NCBI GenBank assembly: GCA_949282305.1 | Contig: CASDPB010000126.1 | Span: 53,216-117,215 of the forward strand | DNA from: an uncultured Lentisphaeria bacterium | GTDB lineage: Bacteria; Verrucomicrobiota; Lentisphaeria; Victivallales; UBA1829 | Length of the DNA: 64,000 nucleotides | Direction of reading: 5' to 3' | Shown here: positions 42,239 through 50,626 of the stretch, in pieces | Layout of the letters: every line of letters starts with the position of its first letter | How positions within the stretch are numbered: position 1 is the first letter of the stretch | Program-made: the position numbers and the translations under genes | Notes under the pieces: model-generated | What the model saw: the letters and a program-made list of their open reading frames with translations, nothing else | Databases searched by the model: none | Told to the model about the DNA's origin: nothing

Positions 42239-44425
42239 TCAGTCCGCGGATTCATTCAGGCGCTGAAGCGTTTTGGCAAGCATCTCCAGGGAATACGGCT
42301 TCCGGATAAAGTTGGTAAAGCCGTTTTCACGAAGCCTGACTGAACTTTCATCCTGATCGGAATCCGGGAACACGATCACTTTGACGTTCGGATTCATGCC
42401 TTTGAGTGACAGATAAATGTCGGCATTGGTCATCTGAGGCACAGAGACATCAAGGATCACGCAGGCGACTTCCTGAATGTTTTCCGCATAGAGATTCAGT
42501 GCGCTGAACCCGTTGTCGGTGTCGATCACAGTGTAGCCGATCTTCTCCAGCAGTTTTTTCGTAACCTTGCGCATCAGGCTGTCTTCATCGACAAGAAGAA
42601 TCAGTCCTTCGCCGTGGGGGATTTGCTTTTCATCGAAATTCAGGGAGGAATCCACAGCCGTGTCGTTCGACTTGCCGGCGGCATTGTCGGTTTCCGGCAG
42701 GTAGATTTTGAAAATGGTTCCGCGTCCCGGTTTCGAGCTGACATCAACACAGCCGCCCAGCGCGTTGATGGTCGTGATTGCATGAGTCAGACCGAGACCT
42801 TTGTTTGCCGGGTTCTCCTTGGTTGAGAAGAAGGGATCGAAGATGCGCGGCAGAACATCCGGTTCGATACCGACGCCGGTATCGGAAATGATGATAATCC
42901 AGTAGGCGGGCTCGTTGAGCGCCTGGCGGAAGCGGATCAGGGTGTCGCAGGCGACTTTGTCGCCGGTGATTTTCTCAATGGATACGGAGAGGATTCCCCC
43001 GAGCTCCTTGTCGCCGCGCTTCTCCTTCATTACCGTCATGGCATCCGCCGCATTGTCCATAAAACTCAGGAAGACCTGCGCAAGCTGTGCCGGATCCGCA
43101 AGAACCCAGGATTTGGACTCGTTCAGCGCCATTTCGATGCTGACCGTGTGCACGAAGGTCTTCTGGCAGATCCGCAGGACGTACATAATCATTTCATTCA
43201 GATCGATATGAATTCTGTTGTCCTCAAGACAGGTAAGCGACGAGACATACTTCTGCGGCAGGAGCGCCAGCTGAGAGGCAAGAGTCTGCACATAGGTGCT
43301 GTAGGGGATGACATCCGTCTGCCCCTCTGTCTCGGCAAGAGCATTCAGGGAGGCGAGGGAATCATTGACTTCCGCAAAGAGGGGAGCCGCATCCGCGGAA
43401 AGCATGTTCAGGGAATCCTTGACTGAGTTCCGCTGGCATTCCTGAATGTAGGATTCGTCGTCGATACGGTAGGAGGTCACGTCGTCGAATTTGACAAGAA
43501 GCTCGGAGTAGCCCGCCTTGAAGGCCGAGGACTGCATCGGGACGCAAAGGATGTTGACAACGCGCAGAGGCCCCTTGTTGAGATTAATGCGTTCATGGTA
43601 TTTGTAATAGCGTTTGGACGAATAAAGAACGGTGTTGAAGAAGTCCTTGAACTGGCTGAAAACCGGCAGCACTTCGTAGATGTCTTTCCCGATGACCTCT
43701 TTTTCCTCTTTGCCGAAATATTTTTCCGCATTGGCGTTCCAGGTGCGGATGATTCCCGCATTGTCGATCGTGAGCAGTATGGAGTCCAGCCCCGCCATAA
43801 TGGCATTCAGATTGGCATTTTCCGCCATCATTTTCTGCGACAGTGCCAGATGCTGTTTGTTGTTCAGGTATACGACGAAGAAGATTGCGGCGAAAACCAG
43901 AATGTTGGAGGAAAGCAGTATAATATAGATCAGGCGCACGAAGCCCATCTCATTTTCAATGACGTCCTTGATTTTGCTTTCAAAAATATCCAGTTTCTGA
44001 ACAGACGTTTCGTAGTAACGTTCGCAGACCGAGAAATGCTGCTGCTTGATGTTGAGATCGCTTTCCTGATATGCCTCCTGCGCCGTTTCCTTGAATTTAT
44101 CAATATTCTTCATCAAATCTTCGAGGCTGGGTTCCAGCTTTTTCAGGGTGGGAATGAAACTTTCCGCCTTTTTCAGGGGATCCCATACGTCTTTATCAAG
44201 ATTTTTCTCTTTTTCGCCGTTCAGAATTTCCTGGAGGGCGTCATTTGCGCTTTTGAATTCAAAGCGGAAATTTCGGGATATGAAACCGAGTTCCGCATAG
44301 GAGCGACTCATGCCGACAATCGTAAAGTAAGCATAGATGTTCAACCCCGTCAGGAGCACAAAGAATACCCCGATCAGGATGTATAGAATGGTCATGTTCA
44401 TTACTTTTTTTTGTTTGCCTGCCAT
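42239..44425 (-). CDS. Hybrid sensor histidine kinase with degenerate phosphoacceptor box
   Basis: A 728-aa membrane sensor: TM1 about 11-35, helical extracytoplasmic domain 36-160, TM2 about 163-187, PAS domain 205-320, degenerate dimerisation helix 330-365, HATPase_c about 410-585 (SFMDNAADAM N-box, SDTGVGI, FDPFFSTKENP, NKGLGLTHA), and a receiver domain 606-728 with Asp659 in VILDVSVP and Lys709. Where the H-box His is expected (SLNMLSADAAPLFAEVND) there is Ala-Pro and no His. It may work with a partner kinase or as a phosphatase. Own promoter upstream. Confidence 0.88.
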   Translation of the reverse strand: MAGKQKKVMNMTILYILIGVFFVLLTGLNIYAYFTIVGMSRSYAELGFISRNFRFEFKSANDALQEILNGEKEKNLDKDVWDPLKKAESFIPTLKKLEPSLEDLMKNIDKFKETAQEAYQESDLNIKQQHFSVCERYYETSVQKLDIFESKIKDVIENEMGFVRLIYIILLSSNILVFAAIFFVVYLNNKQHLALSQKMMAENANLNAIMAGLDSILLTIDNAGIIRTWNANAEKYFGKEEKEVIGKDIYEVLPVFSQFKDFFNTVLYSSKRYYKYHERINLNKGPLRVVNILCVPMQSSAFKAGYSELLVKFDDVTSYRIDDESYIQECQRNSVKDSLNMLSADAAPLFAEVNDSLASLNALAETEGQTDVIPYSTYVQTLASQLALLPQKYVSSLTCLEDNRIHIDLNEMIMYVLRICQKTFVHTVSIEMALNESKSWVLADPAQLAQVFLSFMDNAADAMTVMKEKRGDKELGGILSVSIEKITGDKVACDTLIRFRQALNEPAYWIIIISDTGVGIEPDVLPRIFDPFFSTKENPANKGLGLTHAITTINALGGCVDVSSKPGRGTIFKIYLPETDNAAGKSNDTAVDSSLNFDEKQIPHGEGLILLVDEDSLMRKVTKKLLEKIGYTVIDTDNGFSALNLYAENIQEVACVILDVSVPQMTNADIYLSLKGMNPNVKVIVFPDSDQDESSVRLRENGFTNFIRKPYSLEMLAKTLQRLNESAD

Positions 44426-44485
44426 GGGGCGCTCCCTTCTCAGAAAACAGCTTGAAAGTTAGAAGTAAAATAACGCAATAAAAGC

Positions 44486-44514
44486 AATATAACATGAAAA
44501 AAACACTTTTTCAA
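44486..44514 (-). promoter_or_regulatory. Sigma70-like promoter of the hybrid kinase gene
   Basis: On the minus strand TTGAAA (44514-44509), 17-nt spacer, TATATT (44491-44486). Confidence 0.6.
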
Positions 44515-44536
44515 TAGAGGACGTGTCTTTTCAATG

Positions 44537-44572
44537 AAAAAGCCATGACGGAGTGTGATTTCCGGCATGGCT
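44537..44572 (-). terminator. Rho-independent terminator of the pal-like gene
   Basis: On the minus strand AGCCATG (44572-44566) pairs with CATGGCT (44547-44541), with an inner CCGGA/TCCG stem, followed by a T-run (44541-44537). It lies 26 nt after the stop at 44598. Confidence 0.75.
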
Positions 44573-44597
44573 GAAGAATTCGGAATGAGGGGAGGCG

Positions 44598-45233
44598 TCA
44601 GGGATTCAGGAGCTTGACCGCGACAAAATCGTCTCTGCGGTTTTTCAGGTGATCTTCTTCCGTATTTCCGAGCGCAACCAGTTTTTCTTTGCCGTAACTG
44701 AGCGTTTTTATCCTCGAAGGTGCAATTCCCTGTTCGAGCAGATATTCCTGTGCCGTCAGGGCGCGGCGTTCACCGAGGGCGCGGTTGTATTCCTCGCTGC
44801 CGCGCGCATCACAGTTGCCTTCCACCACGATGCCTGTGCCCGGATTGCTCTTGAGATAATTCGCGATGGCGTCGAGCTTGCCGGTTTCCGTGGATTCGAT
44901 GCGGGACTGGTCGAACTTGAAATAGACCGTCTGGAATGTCACGCCCGGAATCGGTGTGCCGAAACCGTCGTAGTTGGAAAGCCCGGCCCCATCCTGCGGT
45001 GTTCCGGGAGCATTGAGACCGCTGAAATCGTTCGGGGCTCCCTGCTCCAGGTCTGCATCCCCGGAATTGACAGGGTCTTTCACTTTGATTTTTTCCTGCC
45101 CGGCATCATTATTCAGGGGGCGGTAGAACTGATCTTTTTCCTCATCCTCCGAAGATTCAAAAATACCGCATGCGCTTCCGAATACGGCAAGTCCGACCGC
45201 GACACCCAACGAGAGAAATCTTCTGAATTTCAT
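44598..45233 (-). CDS. Pal-like OmpA-family peptidoglycan-associated lipoprotein
   Basis: A 211-aa outer-membrane lipoprotein: signal peptide with lipobox FGSAC (Cys22), a low-complexity acidic/proline linker, and a C-terminal OmpA domain from about 95 (VYFKFDQSRIESTETGKLDA, VEGNCDARGSEEYNRALGER with the DAP-binding Asp/Arg, and NRRDDFVAV). Length and layout match Pal, which tethers the outer membrane to peptidoglycan with Tol; no tol genes are nearby. A perfect 12-bp palindrome TTTTCCGGAAAA lies upstream near 45290. Confidence 0.9.
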   Translation of the reverse strand: MKFRRFLSLGVAVGLAVFGSACGIFESSEDEEKDQFYRPLNNDAGQEKIKVKDPVNSGDADLEQGAPNDFSGLNAPGTPQDGAGLSNYDGFGTPIPGVTFQTVYFKFDQSRIESTETGKLDAIANYLKSNPGTGIVVEGNCDARGSEEYNRALGERRALTAQEYLLEQGIAPSRIKTLSYGKEKLVALGNTEEDHLKNRRDDFVAVKLLNP

Positions 45234-45317
45234 AGTGTTTTGTCCTTTTTTTTATGATAAAATTCACTTACATATATAAAATTACCCACTTTTCCGGAAA
45301 AATCAATAGTAATTAAA

Positions 45318-45345
45318 TTGACTATACGCGAAAAGCAAGTAGATT
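45318..45345 (+). promoter_or_regulatory. Sigma70-like promoter of ilvE
   Basis: TTGACT (45318-45323), 16-nt spacer, TAGATT (45340-45345), 74 nt before the ATG. Confidence 0.5.
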
Positions 45346-45418
45346 TTAAAAAATAAATGAACAAAACAACGGCTTTGGGCTGTTGCAAAACAATATAAAC
45401 GGATCGGAGTTAGTGAAA

Positions 45419-46456
45419 ATGGCAACGCAAGAACAACTCAACAACATCAGAACCGACATCGACTGGGGAGCCCTCGGCTTCAGCTACATGCCGGTCAGAT
45501 CGCATATCCGCTGCTCGTATAAAGACGGCAAGTGGAACTCCGGCGTCCTGATGCATGAACACACCATCACCATGACCATCGCCGCGACCTGTCTCCATTA
45601 CGGACAGGCTGCCTTCGAGGGACTCAAGGCGTTCCGCTGCAGGGACGGAAAGGTCAGAGTCTTCCGTCCGGATGAAAACGGGCGCAGACTCAATCTCTCC
45701 GCCTCGCGTATTCTCGGTCCTGAAATTCCTGTCGATCAGTTCTGCGACCTTGTCAGACGGGTTGTGCTTGACAATATCGACTATGTTCCGCCTTATGGCT
45801 CCGGCGGTTCCCTTTACATCCGGCCGCTTTATATCGGAACCGGTCCGCAGATCGGAGTCGCACCCAGCAAGGATTACGAGCTGCTGATTATGGTCATGCC
45901 CGTCGGGCCGTACTACAAGGGCGGCATGAAGCCTGTTCCCGCGCTTGTGATTGAGGATTACGACCGGGCGGCGCCGCTCGGAACCGGGACGATCAAGCTC
46001 GGCGGAAATTACGGCGCAAGTCTCAAACCGGCAAAAATTGCAAAGGAAAAGGGATTCCCGATTCCGCTTTTCATGGATCCGAAGACGCATCAGTATGTCG
46101 ATGAATTCGGCACCAGCAACTTCTTCGGAATTACGAAGAACGGGGTTTATGCAACGCCGGATTCCCCGTCCATTCTCGGAAGCATTACAAATAAATCGCT
46201 CCAGCAGATTGCAATGGATCTGGGCATGAAGGTGGAATGCCGTCATATTCACAGAAATGAACTCGGCGATTTTGCGGAGATCGGCGCCTGCGGGACTGCG
46301 GTCGTGATTACGCCGATTTCGGAGATCGTCACTGCGGACAAGGTCTTCAAATACGGGGAGGAATGCGGTCCCACGCTGCAGAAGCTCTACCATGCCATGA
46401 CCGGTATCCAGTATGGCGAACTTCCGGACACCCACAACTGGATGTTTGAAGTTTGA
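45419..46456 (+). CDS. ilvE: Branched-chain amino acid aminotransferase
   Basis: A 345-aa fold-type IV PLP enzyme of the longer (eukaryote-like/type II) BCAT form. LHYGQAAFEGLKAFRCRDGK, FRPDENGRRLNLSASRI, YIRPLYIGTGPQIGV, the PLP lysine in TGTIKLGGNYGASLKPAKIA, VDEFGTSNFFGITKNG and EIGACGTAVVITPI are all present. ATG 45419 lies 9 nt after GGAG; a longer reading is not supported. Single gene under its own promoter. Confidence 0.95.
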   Translation: MATQEQLNNIRTDIDWGALGFSYMPVRSHIRCSYKDGKWNSGVLMHEHTITMTIAATCLHYGQAAFEGLKAFRCRDGKVRVFRPDENGRRLNLSASRILGPEIPVDQFCDLVRRVVLDNIDYVPPYGSGGSLYIRPLYIGTGPQIGVAPSKDYELLIMVMPVGPYYKGGMKPVPALVIEDYDRAAPLGTGTIKLGGNYGASLKPAKIAKEKGFPIPLFMDPKTHQYVDEFGTSNFFGITKNGVYATPDSPSILGSITNKSLQQIAMDLGMKVECRHIHRNELGDFAEIGACGTAVVITPISEIVTADKVFKYGEECGPTLQKLYHAMTGIQYGELPDTHNWMFEV

Positions 46457-46643
46457 GCCGTTTCACGAATCTTCCGGGAACAACCGGGAGAGATGAAAAG
46501 TGAGCTTTTCCCCGGCGGATCGTCAGACTCGGATTCAGCGGAATAAAATTGCGTTCCCCGCACTTTTTCCCTGTTCCGGGTCTTTCTCCGGCTTGAAAAA
46601 CTGTTTTTTTATGATTTCTTATTCTGTATTTGAATAACGGGAC

Positions 46644-46689
46644 TTGAAAAATATCTCTCAGGCACTAATTTAAGAATCGTTATCAAAAT
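46644..46689 (+). promoter_or_regulatory. Promoter with Fur/PerR-like operator for the oxidative-stress operon
   Basis: TTGAAA (46644-46649), 16-nt spacer, TAATTT (46666-46671). Just downstream, 46674-46689 reads on the minus strand as ATTTTGATAACGATTC, resembling half of a Fur box (TGATAATGATT). The first gene of the operon encodes a Fur-family repressor, so autoregulation is inferred. Confidence 0.5.
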
Positions 46690-46704
46690 ACTGGGATTTG
46701 AGAA

Positions 46705-47112
46705 ATGAAGTTAAGCAGGACTGTTCAGCGAAAAGTCATCATGGATGAATTGCGGAAGCTGAAATGTCATCCTACGGCTGATGAGCTGTATGAAGTGGTA
46801 CGTAGGAAGTTGCCCCGGATCAGCCTGGGAACCGTTTACCGGAATCTGGAGGTGCTTTCTGCAAATGGGGAAATCCTGAGACTGGGGGGTGGCAAGAAGC
46901 AGATGTGTTTTGATGGCGATACAAGCCGTCACTATCACTTGATCTGCTGCCGGTGCGGCGTCGTTGAAGACATTGTGCCGGGGGATATGGGCAGTGTGGA
47001 AAAGGAGCTGGAATCGAAACTGACCGGCCGCATTACGGGAGTCAGCGTTGATTTTTCCGGATATTGCAGAAAGTGTGCGTCTCAGCTGAGTCAGAAGGCG
47101 CAAGTGTCATAA
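46705..47112 (+). CDS. Fur-family transcriptional regulator (PerR-like)
   Basis: A 135-aa metalloregulator. N-terminal winged helix (KCHPTADELYEVVRRKLPRI, SLGTVYRNLEVLSANGEI) and the C-terminal metal-binding half with HYHLICCRCGVVEDI and YCRKCASQ, whose two Cys-X2-Cys pairs make the structural zinc site. The operon content (superoxide reductase, flavodiiron protein, rubredoxin) suggests a peroxide/oxygen-sensing PerR role rather than iron uptake. The ribosome-binding site is weak (GAGAA). Confidence 0.9.
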   Translation: MKLSRTVQRKVIMDELRKLKCHPTADELYEVVRRKLPRISLGTVYRNLEVLSANGEILRLGGGKKQMCFDGDTSRHYHLICCRCGVVEDIVPGDMGSVEKELESKLTGRITGVSVDFSGYCRKCASQLSQKAQVS

Positions 47113-47135
47113 CCAAACCAGAAAAGGGGGATAAT

Positions 47136-47537
47136 ATGTTGAAGCAGAACACAATCCTGAAGTGCAACGATTGCGGATTCGTTACGGAAGTTGTTGCGGA
47201 GTGCAAATGCGAAAACTGCGAGATCACCTGCTGCGGCAAGCCGATGGCTGTTCTGGATGAGAAGACCGCGGATTCCAAAGGGGAGAAGCACGTTCCGTTC
47301 CCGATGGACAACGGCAAGGGCGGCACAAAAGTCGTGGTGGGCGAGAATATGGCGCATCCGATGCTTCCCGAGCATTACATTGTATGGATTGAGGTTCAGA
47401 ACGGACCGTATGTCAACCGCAGATACCTCAAGCCCGGCGAAGAGCCGTCCGCGGAATTTTATGTCGCCTTGAAAAAGGGAATGATTGTCCGCGAATACTG
47501 CAATGTTCACGGACTCTGGAAGTATGAAGTAAAATAA
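47136..47537 (+). CDS. dfx: Desulfoferrodoxin (superoxide reductase)
   Basis: A 133-aa two-iron superoxide reductase. N-terminal desulforedoxin-like centre (Cys10, Cys13, Cys32, Cys33), then centre II ligands: His in GEKHVPFP, the two His in MAHPMLPEHYIVWIE, and Cys/His in EYCNVHGLWKYE. Three extra cysteines (ECKCENC, 23-28) sit between the usual pairs. ATG 47136 follows AGGGGG. 23 nt after the Fur-family gene, same operon. Reduces superoxide without releasing O2. Confidence 0.95.
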   Translation: MLKQNTILKCNDCGFVTEVVAECKCENCEITCCGKPMAVLDEKTADSKGEKHVPFPMDNGKGGTKVVVGENMAHPMLPEHYIVWIEVQNGPYVNRRYLKPGEEPSAEFYVALKKGMIVREYCNVHGLWKYEVK

Positions 47538-47595
47538 GTCGCAGTCCGGGCATGTCCCGGCGAAGTTCAACCTTAAAAACAGGACATGTTTCAGA

Positions 47596-48819
47596 ATGAT
47601 GGAAAGCCATTTGAAAGCCATAAAGGTCACAGACAGGGTCTGGTGGGTCGGCGCGATTGACTGGGGACTCAAAGAGTTTCACGGCTACAAGACCGCAAGA
47701 GGAACGACATACAATGCGTATCTCGTTCTGGCGGATAAGATTACACTGATTGACACCGTCAAGGCTCCGTTCAAGGAGGAAATGTATCAGAGAATTGCCT
47801 CTGTGATCGGCGATCCCGCCAAAATCGACATTGTTGTTTCCAACCATGCGGAGATGGATCACTCCGGTTCGCTTCCCGATGTCATTCGCGAAGTCCAGCC
47901 GGAAAAGGTTTATGCCTCCGTGATGGGCGTGAAGACTCTTGATGCTCATTTCCGGATCGGCGACAAGCTGACGGCGGTCAAAACCGGTGATTCCATCAGC
48001 CTCGGAAACATGTCCGTGGCATTCGTCGAGACGAAGATGCTTCACTGGCCGGACAGTATGTTTTCCTATATCCCGGAGGAGAAAATCCTGTTTTCGCAGG
48101 ATGGCTTCGGAATGCATTTTGCGACGGACAAGCTGTTTGTCGAGGAGAATGACTGGGCGGTTGTCGAACAGGAAATGAAGAAATATTATGCCAATATTCT
48201 TCTTCCTTTCTCGCCGCAGGTGCTCAAGCTTCTGGAGGATTTTCCGAAGCTGGGGCTGGATGTCGAGATCATCGCTACCGACCACGGCCCGATCTGGCGC
48301 GGGAAAATGCTTGCAAAGCCTTTTGAACTGTATAAGATCTGGGCGACGCAGGCTCCTGAAAACAGAGCGGTCCTGATTTACAGCACCATGTGGCACAGTA
48401 CGGAGAAGATGGCGGTCGCGATTGCGGACGGTATCCGGGAAGGCGGCTCCGATGTGGAGGTCCTGCCGCTGGATGCCCATTCCAGAAGCGATGTCGCCAC
48501 TCATGTCCTCTGCGCTGGCGCGCTGGTTGTGGGGTCTCCCACGATCAATAACGGCATGTATCCGGCGACTGCTGACGTGCTGACCTATATTCGCGGGCTG
48601 CGTCCGCGCAATCTGCTGGGGGTTGCTTTCGGCTCCTTCGGCTGGAGCGGCGAAGCCGTCGCACAGGTCAATGAATATCTGGCCGGCATGAAAGCGGAAC
48701 TGCTTACGGACGGCATGAAAGTGAAGTATGTTCCGGCGGAAGATGATTTGAAAAAATGTTTCGAGCTTGGTTTGCAGATCGGTAAGGCGCTCAAGGAGAG
48801 AGCCGCTGCAAAGGCTTGA
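47596..48819 (+). CDS. Flavodiiron protein (FprA family A-type flavoprotein)
   Basis: A 407-aa enzyme reducing O2 (to water) or NO. The metallo-beta-lactamase-like domain holds the diiron ligands His84-X-Glu86-X-Asp88-His89 (NHAEMDHSG), a later His in KMLHWPDSMF, Asp in LFSQDGFGMH, and His in ATDHGPIW. The C-terminal flavodoxin domain (about 255-400) binds FMN (IYSTMWHSTEKMAVAIADGI). The next gene encodes rubredoxin, the usual electron donor. Confidence 0.95.
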   Translation: MMESHLKAIKVTDRVWWVGAIDWGLKEFHGYKTARGTTYNAYLVLADKITLIDTVKAPFKEEMYQRIASVIGDPAKIDIVVSNHAEMDHSGSLPDVIREVQPEKVYASVMGVKTLDAHFRIGDKLTAVKTGDSISLGNMSVAFVETKMLHWPDSMFSYIPEEKILFSQDGFGMHFATDKLFVEENDWAVVEQEMKKYYANILLPFSPQVLKLLEDFPKLGLDVEIIATDHGPIWRGKMLAKPFELYKIWATQAPENRAVLIYSTMWHSTEKMAVAIADGIREGGSDVEVLPLDAHSRSDVATHVLCAGALVVGSPTINNGMYPATADVLTYIRGLRPRNLLGVAFGSFGWSGEAVAQVNEYLAGMKAELLTDGMKVKYVPAEDDLKKCFELGLQIGKALKERAAAKA

Positions 48820-48846
48820 AGCAATCAACAATAAGGAGAATGTAAA

Positions 48847-49005
48847 ATGGACAAGTATGTATGTGATGTATGCGGTTATGTTTATGATCCGGCAGTCGGC
48901 GATCCCGATAACGGCGTCCCCGCCGGAACACCGTGGGAAAAGGTTCCCGACACCTGGGTCTGCCCTGAGTGCGGAGCCGGCAAGGACCAGTTCTCCAAAC
49001 AGTAA
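48847..49005 (+). CDS. Rubredoxin
   Basis: A 52-aa iron protein: [19 protein letters not shown] with Cys6 and Cys9, [20 protein letters not shown] with Cys39 and Cys42, giving one Fe(Cys)4 centre. AAGGAG lies 9 nt before the ATG. It ends the operon and probably feeds electrons to the desulfoferrodoxin and flavodiiron protein. Confidence 0.97.
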   Translation: MDKYVCDVCGYVYDPAVGDPDNGVPAGTPWEKVPDTWVCPECGAGKDQFSKQ

Positions 49006-49082
49006 TCGCGCAGGATCGGGGGATGCGGGCGGGATCAGTTTTTCCCTTTCTCATACCCTGGTCTTTCCGGTAATTTTCTGAC

Positions 49083-49124
49083 GCAGTTTCTCCGCAGGAA
49101 TGCGGAAAAACTGCAACTTTTTTT
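49083..49124 (+). terminator. Rho-independent terminator of the oxidative-stress operon
   Basis: GCAGTTT-C-TCCGCA (49083-49096) pairs with TGCGGA-A-AAACTGC (49101-49114), followed by AAC and seven T (49118-49124). The T-tract ends directly at the ATG of the next gene. Confidence 0.85.
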
Positions 49125-49928
49125 ATGAAACTTTCTCTCAACAGTCAACTCGAAAAGCTTTACCGTGATTATACGAAACGGGAGTATATTGATCCCGACC
49201 CGCTGATGTTTCTTTATGAATATGAAGAACCTGCCGACCGTGAGATAGCGGCATTGATTGCTTCTTCGCTCGCTTATGGGCGGGTGCAGCAGATATTGAA
49301 AAGCATCCGCAGTGCTCTTGCCGTCATGGGGAGTTCCCCTTTTTCTTTTGCCTTAAAGGGGTCAGAGAAACAATTCCGTTCGGCTTTTGCGGATTTCAGA
49401 CACCGGTTTACAACAGGCGAAGACATGGCTCTGCTGATGTGCGGTGTCCGGAAAGCTCTCAGAACACACGGATCACTTCAGCAGACATTTTTATTCCATT
49501 ATTCGGATACGGATGAGACTCTTCTGCCTGCATTGACCGGGTTCAGCCATGAACTCTGCTGTTTTTTTCCGGAACATGCTTCCTATCTCCTGCCTTCGCC
49601 GGAAAAGGGGAGCGCATGCAAGCGCGCGAATCTGATGCTGCGTTGGCTGGTGCGGACGGATGCAGTCGATCCGGGTTGCTGGGACCGTGTTCCGAAGCGT
49701 AAACTTCTGGTTCCGCTTGATACGCACATGTTCCGCATTGCAAAGGAGCTTGGATTGTGTTCGCGTTCCTCTGCGAATCTGAATGCGGTTCTGGAGATTA
49801 CCCGCGCGTTTGCCGCATTTGCGCCGGAAGATCCCGTTAAATATGATTTTGCACTGACCCGCTTCGGAATTCATCCTGTTGTCAATAAGAAGAAACTGCC
49901 TGTAAAATTGGAAAAGAAAGGTGCCTGA
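49125..49928 (+). CDS. TIGR02757 family protein (DUF2400)
   Basis: A 267-aa protein of a widespread family of unknown function: YIDPDPLMFLYEYEEPADRE, IAALIASSLAYGRVQQILKS, KRANLMLRWLVRTDAVDPG and LVPLDTHMFRIAKELGL, a helix-rich layout that recalls HhH-GPD DNA glycosylases. The ATG touches the T-tract of the preceding terminator and no Shine-Dalgarno is visible, so either initiation is leaderless or the true transcript arises by read-through. A downstream start would remove conserved residues. Confidence 0.85.
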   Translation: MKLSLNSQLEKLYRDYTKREYIDPDPLMFLYEYEEPADREIAALIASSLAYGRVQQILKSIRSALAVMGSSPFSFALKGSEKQFRSAFADFRHRFTTGEDMALLMCGVRKALRTHGSLQQTFLFHYSDTDETLLPALTGFSHELCCFFPEHASYLLPSPEKGSACKRANLMLRWLVRTDAVDPGCWDRVPKRKLLVPLDTHMFRIAKELGLCSRSSANLNAVLEITRAFAAFAPEDPVKYDFALTRFGIHPVVNKKKLPVKLEKKGA

Positions 49929-49933
49929 ACAAA

Positions 49934-50626
49934 ATGTCGCCCCGTTCCTGTATCCCCTGTCCCAAAATCGAAAACGATGCCTATGACTGGTATAAACGTC
50001 ATGAAACCCGTTGTGAACTTGCAAAGAAAAATTCATACGACATTGTATTTATCGGCGATTCCATCACGCATTTCTGGGCGGACGAAGACGGAGTTACGCA
50101 TGGTGTGGAGGTCTGGCGGGAATATTACGGCAGGCGCAGGGTCCTGAACCTCGGATTTGGTTTTGACCGGACTCAGAACGTTCTCTGGCGGCTGGAGCAT
50201 GGAGAACTTGACGGGCAGTGTCCGAAGCTTGTTGTGCTGAATATCGGGACAAACCAGTTTTCCGCGACTCCGAACTATCCTTGCGATACTTCCGCGGACG
50301 CGGCGGAGGGAATCAAGGCGGTTATTGCAAGACTCCGTGCAATGTTTCCCGAAACAGAACTTATTGTCATGGCGGTCCTGCCGCGCGGGACGAAGGAAAT
50401 GGAGTATCGGGAGAAAATCAGTGAGACCAATGCGATTGTGCGTGAATATGCCAAGACTCTGCCGCATACAGAGTATCTGGATTTGAGTGCGCGGTTCACA
50501 TATCCGGACGGTTCCCTCAAAAGAGAACTCTACCGGGATTGTCTTACGCATCTGACACCTGCCGGTTACCGTATCTGGGCGGAAGCTCTGGAGCCCCGCA
50601 TCCGGCATATTCTGAAAGAGGACTAA
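49934..50626 (+). CDS. SGNH/GDSL-type esterase
   Basis: A 230-aa serine hydrolase resembling the platelet-activating-factor acetylhydrolase-like subgroup. Block I VFIGDSITHFW (Ser43), block II RVLNLGFGFDRTQNVLWRL with Gly, block III LNIGTNQFSA with Asn, and block V DCLTHLTPAGY with the Asp-His pair. No signal peptide, so probably cytoplasmic. In carbohydrate-using bacteria such enzymes often deacetylate sugars; that is inference. 5 nt after the TIGR02757 gene. Confidence 0.88.
   Translation: MSPRSCIPCPKIENDAYDWYKRHETRCELAKKNSYDIVFIGDSITHFWADEDGVTHGVEVWREYYGRRRVLNLGFGFDRTQNVLWRLEHGELDGQCPKLVVLNIGTNQFSATPNYPCDTSADAAEGIKAVIARLRAMFPETELIVMAVLPRGTKEMEYREKISETNAIVREYAKTLPHTEYLDLSARFTYPDGSLKRELYRDCLTHLTPAGYRIWAEALEPRIRHILKED

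Noticed and set aside
47428..48831. 467-codon minus-strand open frame
   Set aside because: Antisense to the flavodiiron protein gene; shadow of high-GC third positions.
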